A stretch of DNA of 64,000 nucleotides from positions 1 through 64,000 of the forward strand of contig NZ_VFEU01000014.1 in the NCBI RefSeq assembly GCF_007858255.1, in the 5' to 3' direction. This stretch comes from Pseudomonas rhodesiae. GTDB lineage: Bacteria > Pseudomonadota > Gammaproteobacteria > Pseudomonadales > Pseudomonadaceae. The translations under genes were made by a program, and so were the position numbers. Positions 56,821-64,000 of this stretch are shown one piece after another; within the stretch, counting starts at the first letter, position 1; the number at the start of each line of letters is the position of its first letter. The notes beneath the pieces were generated by a model that was not told the origin of the DNA, ran no database searches, and saw nothing but the letters and a program-made list of their open reading frames with translations.

Positions 56821-57794
56821 GGCGCCACGCTCAACGGATCGAGATCGGCGAAGGTAATCGGCTCGATGCCCAGCCGCTGGTACTGCTCGTGGGCCGGCCG
56901 CACCAGGTCGTGCTGTAAACGGAACCACGGCCGGATCGTCCGCAAGACCCCGTCGTCCGAAGCCAGGTGCCAGAACTTGTTCACATCCTCCTGGCTATAA
57001 GGGCAATGAAACGACAGCACCAACGACATACGACGACCGCGCGTAAGCGGACGCACTCCATGGAACACACGGCTGCCGTAGATATACACCGCATCACCAC
57101 TGGATTTGACCGAGCAACTGCGCACACGCTGATCCAGCTCCTCGACATCGAACTGTTCAGCGGTGCCATCGAAGTAGACGAACTCGCCGCCGTCATACTC
57201 GTCGGACTCAGACAGCAGAATATTCAACACGAAACTGGTGCCGTCGGTGTGCCACATGCCGATCTGCGCCTTGTCGTGGTGTGCCTGGGGCGGATAGAAA
57301 TAGTTGACCTGGGAACGCGCCCGCGGGAACGGATGGGGCACCAACGGAACCCCGGCAATGCGCGATACCGCCAGCAGAAAGGCCCGACTGTTCATCATCT
57401 CGCGTATCAGTGTGGACGACTCGGTGACGCCGCGGGTGCGGTTTGAAATGATCCAGTCACTGGTGCTGGAACCCGCCTCCAACTGATAACAGGCACGCCG
57501 CAGTTGGAGGATGCCCTGCTCGCTGAACAGCCCGGATACCTGGGCCAAGGCCGTCAACTGTTGAGGCGTGGAAACCGCCAAGGGCGAGTCCACATAACCC
57601 AAGTCCGCAAGGGTGCGGCTCCCCATGAGACTGGGCCCATCCGTTCGCAAATAACTGTCGCGCCAAGGTTGCAACGTATCGAGCAATGCGCCCGGATGTT
57701 TGCAACGGGATGTGGGGGCCAATGACGCCTGCAAGGCTGATCTGACGCGCGCGAAGCCTTGGGCGAATACCGGTAGCTCACTTTGTCTTTTCAT
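56817..57794 (-). CDS. 2OG-Fe(II) dioxygenase
   Basis: Probable hydroxylase of 325 residues. The metal and co-substrate residues are clear: HTD in IGMWHTDGTSFVLNI (His, Asp), the distal His in YGSRVFHGVRPLTRG with its Arg, all in a prolyl 4-hydroxylase-like C-terminal domain; GGEFVYFDG is typical. The N-terminal 100 residues are not recognised. It lies 13 bases after the methyltransferase gene and overlaps the exporter gene, so it probably acts in the same pathway on a small substrate. Confidence 0.82.
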   Translation of the reverse strand: MKRQSELPVFAQGFARVRSALQASLAPTSRCKHPGALLDTLQPWRDSYLRTDGPSLMGSRTLADLGYVDSPLAVSTPQQLTALAQVSGLFSEQGILQLRRACYQLEAGSSTSDWIISNRTRGVTESSTLIREMMNSRAFLLAVSRIAGVPLVPHPFPRARSQVNYFYPPQAHHDKAQIGMWHTDGTSFVLNILLSESDEYDGGEFVYFDGTAEQFDVEELDQRVRSCSVKSSGDAVYIYGSRVFHGVRPLTRGRRMSLVLSFHCPYSQEDVNKFWHLASDDGVLRTIRPWFRLQHDLVRPAHEQYQRLGIEPITFADLDPLSVAP

Positions 57795-57807
57795 GGTGAT
57801 GCCTCAC

Positions 57808-58800
57808 TCAATTGACGGCCGCGTGATCCGCGCAATATTCCGACAGCTGAAACAGCACGCTGCCGTCACCGCTGCAGTACTCGCCGATGACTCGGCAACC
57901 GCCGTAGTCCTGGCGTACGCGGGTAAATTGTTCGCGGGTGTACTTCAAACAGACATTGGTCAACAGGTAGCCCTGTGCCGAGCCTTTGCTGACGGGCAAC
58001 AAGGTGGCGGCAACGCGGTAGCGATCCACCCCGTGCTCGATTTCTGAAACAACCACTTCGTGCTCGCCGGTTTTCTGGAAGCCGAGCTTCATGCCGATCA
58101 GGTCGGAGAATCGATACATACAGTCGTGCCGGTAAAAGCGCTGGATGTGTTCGTCACCCTGGGCAGTGGACAGTTGCATCTCCGAAAGCACGTAGGTTCG
58201 CGCACCACCAATACGCCGTAGGATCTGTCCGATGGTGTCGGGCAGTTCATTGCCTTCCTGAAACCCCAACATGGTGATCAGCGTCACATCCTGCCCGCAG
58301 TCGATGTGGCGCCTGTACAGCGAGCGAAAATCCGTCGACAAGTAGCGAAACCCTTGCGGCGCTGCGAGCAATGGCTCAACCGATCGGCGCATGACCCCGT
58401 GTGATGCCTGGTTGATATCAACGGCGGTGTAATGCAACGGCTCAGCGCCGTTCTCCAGCAGGTGTCGCATCAGCGCGCAGGTTTTGATCGGCTCAGGGCC
58501 CAACTCCACATAGTGCAAGCGGTCTTGACCGACCAGCTCCACAAGGTCATCCGCCACCGCGCGCAACAGTTGGCCCAATGCGCCCTGGCCACAGGGCGCG
58601 GCGCACAGATCCACGCGGTCGACGCCCTCCTGATTCAGCGAGGTCATCAGGTGCAGGATTTCTTCGCTGACCAACCGGTCCCATTCCGATAAATCAGCGC
58701 CTGTGGCCGCGTATTTAGCGGCATTTTCAACCGTCCATATCGGGCTTTCGAAGCCGTGGTTGTTCTTCAACGACGACACCACCAGCTCATTGATATCCAT
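57808..58800 (-). CDS. EgtD-like SAM methyltransferase
   Basis: Protein of 330 residues that resembles the histidine-specific methyltransferase (EgtD/DUF2260) family. Visible blocks are YVELGPEPIKTCALMRHLL (motif I-like), YTAVDINQASHGVM and LITMLGFQEGNEL, the last like the conserved L.GSTIGN-type loop of EgtD. No EgtB-like gene is nearby, so ergothioneine synthesis is unlikely. The ATG at 58800 has GGGAG six bases upstream. It is the first gene of a three-gene operon divergent from a LysR gene. The family call is by eye and moderate. Confidence 0.6.
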   Translation of the reverse strand: MDINELVVSSLKNNHGFESPIWTVENAAKYAATGADLSEWDRLVSEEILHLMTSLNQEGVDRVDLCAAPCGQGALGQLLRAVADDLVELVGQDRLHYVELGPEPIKTCALMRHLLENGAEPLHYTAVDINQASHGVMRRSVEPLLAAPQGFRYLSTDFRSLYRRHIDCGQDVTLITMLGFQEGNELPDTIGQILRRIGGARTYVLSEMQLSTAQGDEHIQRFYRHDCMYRFSDLIGMKLGFQKTGEHEVVVSEIEHGVDRYRVAATLLPVSKGSAQGYLLTNVCLKYTREQFTRVRQDYGGCRVIGEYCSGDGSVLFQLSEYCADHAAVN

Positions 58801-58924
58801 AAGCGCTCCCTTTCTTATTGTTCTCAGGCACCCACCGGCGTACCTGCTTGACCCAAAGCCTAGGGAGCGAGCATGATTTTGTATATTTGAATAATCTGCA
58901 CAACTGATCCTTAAAAGTAGAATC

Positions 58925-59773
58925 ATGAGCAAACAACTGAATGTCGACCTGCTGCGCACCTTTCATGCGGTGGCCCGTTTTCGGCGCTTCAATGAAGCCG
59001 CCCAACATGTGCACCGCAGCGCCTCGACGGTCACCACGCAGATCCAGAAGCTCGAAGCGTTGATCGGTCAGCGTTTGTTCATCCGCAGCAATCAGGGTGT
59101 GGAGCTGACGATGTATGGCAAGAAGCTGCTCAGCGAAACCACTGACTTCCTCAAGAGCCATGACCGACTCCTCGCTTCCCTGACCCCACAACGCATGCAG
59201 GGGAAAATTCGCCTGGGCTTGCCGGACTCCTACGCACCGGCCTTTATGCGGGACTTCCTGCCGCAACTGATCGCCGACAATCCGCTGCTCGAACTGGAAG
59301 TCGAAGCCCGATCCAGTGGTGAATTGTTCACCATGTTCAGCCGTGAGCAGATCGATCTGGCGTTGATTGTCAGCGCTCAGCCGTTGGAACAAGGGGAGCT
59401 GTTGGGGTCGATACAACCGGTGTGGGTGGTTTCCGAAGATTTCAGAACACCCGAACAGGCGCCGCTGCCAATCGCCGTGCAATTGAACGGTTGCCCCTAC
59501 CGCGCTTCGGCCATGCGGGTGCTCAAGGACAACGGCACCTACTACCGGGTGCTACTGGAAAGCGCGAGCTCCACGGCAGTGGAGGCGGCCATCAGCTGCG
59601 GCCTGGCCGTGGGCATGATCGAAGAAAGTCGCATCAGCGCCGGGCTGACTAAAAACATTCCAGGGGTGCAACTGCCCGAACTGCCACGCCACCATCTCTA
59701 CTTGCTGTCCGATAGCGCGAACTACCTGGCGCTCGATCTGCATGAGCAGTTAAAGCAGGGCTTCACCCTTTGA
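58925..59773 (+). CDS. LysR-family regulator of the dioxygenase operon
   Basis: LysR regulator of 282 residues: helix-turn-helix FNEAAQHVHRSASTVTTQIQKLE, then an effector domain (GKIRLGLPDSYAPAFMRDFL; DLALIVSAQPLEQG). It is divergent from the methyltransferase operon, 124 bases away, and is the likely controller of it. A terminator follows. Confidence 0.9.
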   Translation: MSKQLNVDLLRTFHAVARFRRFNEAAQHVHRSASTVTTQIQKLEALIGQRLFIRSNQGVELTMYGKKLLSETTDFLKSHDRLLASLTPQRMQGKIRLGLPDSYAPAFMRDFLPQLIADNPLLELEVEARSSGELFTMFSREQIDLALIVSAQPLEQGELLGSIQPVWVVSEDFRTPEQAPLPIAVQLNGCPYRASAMRVLKDNGTYYRVLLESASSTAVEAAISCGLAVGMIEESRISAGLTKNIPGVQLPELPRHHLYLLSDSANYLALDLHEQLKQGFTL

Positions 59774-59784
59774 CAGATGCCCAC

Positions 59785-59826
59785 AAAAAAGCCCGCTGAC
59801 CGTTACCGGTTCAGCGGGCTTTTTTG
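59785..59826. terminator. Bidirectional terminator
   Basis: A strong hairpin with stem GCCCGCTGA/TCAGCGGGC is flanked by A6 and T6, so it can end transcription of both the LysR gene and the convergent mqo. Confidence 0.93.
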
Positions 59827-59842
59827 TGTCTTACAGCATTTT

Positions 59843-61489
59843 TTACAGCGCCAGGTCAGACGCCGGTTTGCTTGGCTCGCCCGCAGGCTTGGCAGCCTCG
59901 GTAGCCGTTGGTGCCGTCCGCTGTGGGATTGCAGGCGGTGGTGTCAGTTGCAGGACACCGGCGGTGTAGGCCCATTCCTTGGCAACCGCTTCCGGGCTGT
60001 CGTTCAGCTTGGTGCCATAGCTCGGCACGATCTGGTGCAGCTTTTCCTGCCAGGCCGGAGTGGCGACCTTGTCCTTGAACACTTTCTGCAGCACGGTCAG
60101 CATGATCGGAGCCGCGGTGGACGCGCCTGGCGATGCACCCAACAGGCCGGCGATGGTGTTGTCGGCGGAGCTGACCACTTCGGTGCCGAGTTTCAGGACG
60201 CCGCCCTGCTCTTCGTCACGCTTGATGATCTGCACGCGCTGACCGGCCTGCCACAGACGCCAGTCGGATTGCTTGGCGTTCGGGAAGTACTCTTGCAGCG
60301 CCTTGAAGCGGTCGTCATCGGACAGCATCAGTTGGCCGGCGAGGTACTCGACCAGTGGGTATTCACGAATACCGACTTTGGTCATTGGCCAGATGTTGTG
60401 GGTGGTGGTGCTGGTCAGCAGGTCCAGGTACGAACCTTCCTTCAGGAACTTGGTGGAGAAGGTCGCAAATGGGCCAAACAGGATCACGCGTTTGCCATCC
60501 AGCACACGGGTGTCCAGGTGCGGCACCGACATCGGCGGCGCGCCGACCGAGGCTTTACCGTAGGCTTTGGCCAGGTGCTGCTCGGCGATGGTCGGGTTCT
60601 CGGTCACCAGGAACGAGCCACCCACCGGGAAACCTGCGTATTCCTTGGCTTCAGGAATGCCGGACTTCTGCAGCAGGTGCAGTGCACCGCCGCCAGCGCC
60701 AATGAACACGAACTTGGCGTCGGTTTCAGTCTTGGTGCCGTCTTTCAGGTTTTTGTAGCTGACGCGCCACGAACCGTCATCGTTCTTGGTGATGTCCTGC
60801 ACTTCGCTGGACAGCTTCAGATCGAACTTCGGAGTGGTTTGCAGGTGCGCGACGAACTGGCGCGTGATTTCGCCGAAGTTCACGTCGGTGCCGATCGGGG
60901 TCCAAGTGGCCGCGATTTTCTGGTTCGGGTCACGCCCTTCCATCATCAGCGGCACCCATTTGGCGATCTGCGCCGGGTCTTCGGAGTACTGCATACCGGC
61001 GAACAGCGGGCTGGCCTGCAGGGCTTCGTAGCGTTTTTTCAGGAACTTGATGTTGTCATCGCCCCACACGAAGCTCATGTGCGGTGTGGAGTTGATGAAC
61101 GAACGCGGGTTCTTCAGCACGCCCTGCTGAACCTGCCAGGACCAGAACTGACGGGAGATCTGGAACGCTTCGTTGATCTCGACCGCTTTCGGGATCTCAA
61201 CGTTGCCGTTCTTGTCTTCGGGGGTGTAGTTCAGCTCAGCCAGGGCCGAGTGGCCAGTACCGGCGTTGTTCCAGCCGTTGGAGCTTTCTTCGGCGACGCC
61301 GTCGAGACGCTCGACCATCTCCATCGACCAATCCGGCTCCAGCTCGTTGAGCCATACGCCGAGGGTCGCGCTCATGATGCCGCCGCCGATCAGCAGCACA
61401 TCGACTTTCTTGGGCTCTTGCGCTTGCGCAGTCGTGATCCCCATCGACAACGCCAACCCCAGCAGGGCAGTGTTAACTTTCTTAAACAT
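59843..61489 (-). CDS. mqo: Malate:quinone oxidoreductase
   Basis: FAD-dependent enzyme that oxidises malate to oxaloacetate and passes electrons to quinone. The FAD motif is VLLIGGGIMSATLGVWL; NGWNNAGTGHSALAELNYTP and FVFIGAGGGALHLLQKSG are family blocks. Unusually, a signal-peptide-like start (KVNTALLGLALSMGITTAQAQ) precedes the FAD domain and a Pro/Ala-rich tail (APTATEAAKPAGEPSKPAS) ends it. The ATG at 61489 follows an AGG; a GTG at 61498 is the alternative. Confidence 0.94.
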   Translation of the reverse strand: MFKKVNTALLGLALSMGITTAQAQEPKKVDVLLIGGGIMSATLGVWLNELEPDWSMEMVERLDGVAEESSNGWNNAGTGHSALAELNYTPEDKNGNVEIPKAVEINEAFQISRQFWSWQVQQGVLKNPRSFINSTPHMSFVWGDDNIKFLKKRYEALQASPLFAGMQYSEDPAQIAKWVPLMMEGRDPNQKIAATWTPIGTDVNFGEITRQFVAHLQTTPKFDLKLSSEVQDITKNDDGSWRVSYKNLKDGTKTETDAKFVFIGAGGGALHLLQKSGIPEAKEYAGFPVGGSFLVTENPTIAEQHLAKAYGKASVGAPPMSVPHLDTRVLDGKRVILFGPFATFSTKFLKEGSYLDLLTSTTTHNIWPMTKVGIREYPLVEYLAGQLMLSDDDRFKALQEYFPNAKQSDWRLWQAGQRVQIIKRDEEQGGVLKLGTEVVSSADNTIAGLLGASPGASTAAPIMLTVLQKVFKDKVATPAWQEKLHQIVPSYGTKLNDSPEAVAKEWAYTAGVLQLTPPPAIPQRTAPTATEAAKPAGEPSKPASDLAL

Positions 61490-61992
61490 CCGTAGCACCT
61501 ATGATAAAACGCCATCCGCCCCGCAGCCCCTGCGCCTGGGCACGCTTCCATCGCGCTGCGCCAGGCAACGCACCGCAAGGTGTGCACAGTCATTTCAGGG
61601 TCGCAGGGTGGGCACACAAAGCCGACGTATCGACTTCACTTTTATGTCCCTTCTGCGCTGACTTCTTATCATTATTGGCTTCAGCTACCCGGCGACAGCC
61701 GCCCGTCGCAACGTATACAGGAATACGTTGCGGGAACAGACCAGACCAGGACGGCGCGCAGAATATCACGGCAAAAGGCCGTTATGCGCTGTTTGGCTAA
61801 TTGACAACGCCAAAACAACCGCTTTAGCGCGCTGGATCGGCCACAGTGTCAAGCCTGACGGGCGCGACGTGGGGTCACAGCCTGGCAATCGCGCGGGAAC
61901 TCTGGTGCAAATGGCTGTTCTAGACACCTTCGTCGTTGCTTGCGTAGCATCGGCGGCTGTCTTTCGTGCCCTTCATCAAAACAGAGCGATTC
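61490..61992. promoter_or_regulatory. mqo / MFS divergent intergenic region
   Basis: This 503-base stretch has no gene. It should hold the promoters of mqo and the MFS gene. A perfect inverted repeat lies near its middle and is listed separately. Confidence 0.55.
61707..61732. promoter_or_regulatory. 26-base inverted repeat upstream of mqo
   Basis: Perfect ten-base arms CGCAACGTAT and ATACGTTGCG surround ACAGGA. No T-run follows, so it is an operator or RNA hairpin candidate rather than a terminator. Confidence 0.65.
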
Positions 61993-63180
61993 ATGTCTAT
62001 CCAGCAAACACCCGGGCATGTGCTGCCCGCGCGCAGTGCCGCCAAAATGGAAGCGGCCATGGCCGTGGGCGCGTTCGCAATCGGCACCGGCGAATTCGCC
62101 ATCATGGGCCTGATGCCCGACATCGCCCATAACCTGAACTTGAGTGAACCCCAGGTCGGCCACGCCATCAGCGCTTACGCGTTGGGCGTAATGGTCGGCG
62201 CGCCGCTGCTGGCGATCCTCGGCGCCAAATTGCTGCGCAAACACATGTTGCTGTTGCTGATGGGGCTGTATGCGTTGGGCAATCTGGCCACGGCGTTTAC
62301 CCCGACCTTCGGTTCGCTGGTAGCGTTTCGCTTTATCAGCGGCCTGCCCCATGGCGCCTACTTCGGCATTGCCGCCGTGGTGGCCTCCAGCATGGTGCCC
62401 ACCGACAAACGCGCCGGCGCCGTGGCCCGCGTGATGATGGGCCTGACCCTGGCCATGTTGTTGGGCAACCCCATCGCCACCTTCCTCGGCCAGTACCTGG
62501 GCTGGCGCTCGGCGTTCGCACTGGTGAGTGCAATTGCTCTGTGCACCATCGCTCTGGTCTGGCAGTTCGTGCCCCACCGCCATGACGAACAACGCAGCGA
62601 CCCGCGCAAAGAACTGCGCGCCTTCACCAAACCCCAGGTCTGGATGGCCCTCGCTATCGGCGCCATCGGCTTTGCCGGGATGTTCTGCGTATTCAGCTAC
62701 CTGGCGCCGACCATGCTGGAAGTGACCAAGGTGCCGCCCCAGTGGATCCCCTTCGGCCTGGCGGCCTTCGGTGTGGGCGGGATCATCGGCAATATCGCCG
62801 GCGGTAAGCTTTTCGACCGCCTGCAATTTCGCGCGGTGGGCCTGATATTGGTGTGGTCGATGGCGGTGTTGCTGTTCTTCCCCGTCGCCGCATCCTCGTT
62901 ATGGGGCGTACTGCTGAGCATGGGCCTGGTCGGCACCATGGTGTCACTGGCCGCACCGCTGCAAATCCGCCTGATGGACATCGCCCACGAAGCCCCCAGC
63001 CTGGCAGCGGCCTCCAATCATGCGGCATTCAACCTGGCGAACGCCCTGGGGCCATGGTTCGGCGGCATGGCGATCACCGCCGGGTACGGCTGGACCAGCA
63101 CCGGCTACATCGGCGCCGCCACCGCACTGGTCGGCCTGGGCATCTACCTGATCGCCCGCCGCATGCAAGGCGGCCACTAA
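61993..63180 (+). CDS. MFS efflux transporter (AraJ/YdhP-like)
   Basis: Membrane protein of 395 residues with 12 segments. The start MEAAMAVGAFAIGTGEFAIM GLMPDIA and the inner stretch FISGLPHGAYFGIAAVVA are typical of the AraJ/CmlA/sugar-efflux group of MFS proteins. The substrate is not known. The ATG at 61993 (MSIQQTPGHV) follows GAG; an ATG nine codons upstream is the alternative. Confidence 0.87.
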   Translation: MSIQQTPGHVLPARSAAKMEAAMAVGAFAIGTGEFAIMGLMPDIAHNLNLSEPQVGHAISAYALGVMVGAPLLAILGAKLLRKHMLLLLMGLYALGNLATAFTPTFGSLVAFRFISGLPHGAYFGIAAVVASSMVPTDKRAGAVARVMMGLTLAMLLGNPIATFLGQYLGWRSAFALVSAIALCTIALVWQFVPHRHDEQRSDPRKELRAFTKPQVWMALAIGAIGFAGMFCVFSYLAPTMLEVTKVPPQWIPFGLAAFGVGGIIGNIAGGKLFDRLQFRAVGLILVWSMAVLLFFPVAASSLWGVLLSMGLVGTMVSLAAPLQIRLMDIAHEAPSLAAASNHAAFNLANALGPWFGGMAITAGYGWTSTGYIGAATALVGLGIYLIARRMQGGH

Positions 63181-63208
63181 CGCCACCCGCTCCGCTGGAG
63201 ATCAAACT

Positions 63209-63231
63209 GTGGGAGGGGGCTTGCCCCCGAT
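63209..63231. repeat. Single REP
   Basis: GTGGGAGGGGGCTTGCCCCC follows the MFS gene, the same core as the other REPs. Confidence 0.85.
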
Positions 63232-63275
63232 ACCGATGGGCCAGTCAATACACCACTGACTGACCCACCCCCCCA

Positions 63276-63494
63276 TCAATCATCATGCAACAACCCCGCC
63301 CCATACTCCCCATAACTGCTCCCCAACCCACTGCCGCCAAAAATCATCTTGGCGGCTTTGTTGGGGCTGTGGTCGCCAAAGGCTTGGCACCCGCCTGAAA
63401 AACACGGGTCGCTGCTGACAGCAGAAGACGATGAACACGCGCTCAACAGCAACGCACCGGCGATCAACACGACTTTGACAAGGTTTGAAGTCAT
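63276..63494 (-). CDS. Small lipoprotein, function unknown
   Basis: Protein of 72 residues with a lipoprotein signal (MTSNLVKVVLIAGALLLSAC, lipobox LSAC). The mature part is Ser/Gly-rich and has a second and third cysteine (DPCFSGGC). The ATG at 63494 has AGGGA seven bases upstream. The frame stays open far upstream but only this start gives a signal peptide. I do not recognise a family. Confidence 0.75.
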   Translation of the reverse strand: MTSNLVKVVLIAGALLLSACSSSSAVSSDPCFSGGCQAFGDHSPNKAAKMIFGGSGLGSSYGEYGAGLLHDD

Positions 63495-63699
63495 TTTCGG
63501 TTCCCTAGGGGCTGGAGGCTCGGCGGTCCTCGCTTGAGCAGATCGTAGGCCTACCGGGCAGAAACGATGATGAAACTTTAATGCGCGACAGGGTGGGTTC
63601 AGGTTCCTGCCGGACGGAGACGAGGCTCTTGAACGCGCAACGTTTCGGATGCATCCCTGATAAACTGCGCCCCATTCGCCTCGCTGACTCAGATCCCCC

Positions 63700-64000
63700 A
63701 TGCTCTTACAACCCGCTCCACTCTCCCGCCGCTTCTCCGTCGCCCCGATGATGGATTGGACCGACCGCCACTGCCGGTTCTTCCTACGCCTGCTCTCCAA
63801 GCACGCCTTGCTCTACACCGAGATGGTCACCACCGGTGCGATCCTGCATGGCGATCACGAGCGCTTCCTGCGTCACAACGAAGCCGAGCACCCGCTGGCG
63901 CTTCAACTGGGCGGCAGTGTTCCCGCCGATTTGGCGGCCTGTGCGCGCATGGCCGAGGCGGCTGGGTACGATGAGGTGAATCTGAACGTCGGCTGCCCCA
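63700..64000 (+). CDS. dusA: tRNA-dihydrouridine synthase DusA (partial)
   Basis: First 100 residues of an FMN enzyme that reduces uridine 20/20a in tRNA; the right edge cuts it. It reads RRFSVAPMMDWTDRHCRFFL, then LLYTEMVTTGAILHGDHERFL, LALQLGGSVPADLAACA and NLNVGCP, the start of the catalytic-cysteine loop. The DRHCR form is the DusA type. Confidence 0.93.
   Translation, partial: MLLQPAPLSRRFSVAPMMDWTDRHCRFFLRLLSKHALLYTEMVTTGAILHGDHERFLRHNEAEHPLALQLGGSVPADLAACARMAEAAGYDEVNLNVGCP

Noticed and set aside
57808..59773. Ergothioneine gene cluster
   Set aside because: An EgtD-like protein is present but there is no EgtB-type sulfoxide synthase or EgtE, and the partner oxygenase is a 2OG-Fe(II) enzyme.

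Overview
The window is chromosomal DNA of a Pseudomonas, most likely of the P. fluorescens group. The evidence is the gene order rpsA-cmk-tyrA/aroA-hisC-pheA-serC-gyrA-mtnA with mtaD-ubiG-mupP-yciK beside it, high GC outside the left end, and many palindromic REP/REPIN repeats built on a core like GTGGGAGGGGGCTTGCC.

Positions 1-15,100 (minus strand) hold an O-antigen (B-band LPS) locus of lower GC. Read in transcription order it runs wzz, wbpA, wbpB, an OafA/SGNH acyltransferase, wbpD, wbpE, wzx, hisH2, hisF2, wzy, wbpG, wbpH. WbpA/B/E/D make a UDP-diacetamido-uronic acid, and WbpG/HisH2/HisF2 are the trio known to put an acetamidino group on such a sugar. The locus continues past the left edge. 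lapA and ihfB follow. The usual ihfB/rpsA junction is split by about 2.7 kb of decayed DNA holding a NeuD-type acetyltransferase and a broken group II intron that begins directly after the rpsA terminator.

Positions 18,300-34,600 hold housekeeping genes: a tightly packed minus-strand run for ribosomal protein S1, CMP kinase, aromatic amino acid, His and Ser synthesis and DNA gyrase A; then methionine salvage (mtnA and mtaD, divergent), ubiquinone synthesis (ubiG), peptidoglycan recycling (mupP) and an SDR enzyme.

Positions 34,650-42,780 form a plant-signal-responsive locus. A LuxR solo of the PsoR/PipR type lies between two proline-iminopeptidase-like genes, and one of these heads an operon for a complete peptide-type ABC importer. 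Two similar lux-box-like inverted repeats lie upstream of the two peptidase genes. Positions 42,800-47,800 group purine and nucleoside transport genes: an NCS2 permease, a Tsx-like porin, a PunC-type efflux pump and its regulator PunR. A duplicated palindromic motif lies between permease and porin.

Positions 47,700-64,000 are mixed: an ArgD-like aminotransferase, a LysR regulator, a HAD hydrolase, fabV, an LpxO-like hydroxylase, ppnN, a vapBC toxin-antitoxin pair with a perfect operator-like palindrome, a small lipoprotein, and a LysR-linked three-gene operon (EgtD-like methyltransferase, 2OG-Fe(II) dioxygenase, EamA exporter) that looks like an uncharacterised small-molecule pathway. After these come mqo, an MFS transporter, a tiny lipoprotein and the start of dusA. 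No tRNA, rRNA or CRISPR array was seen.
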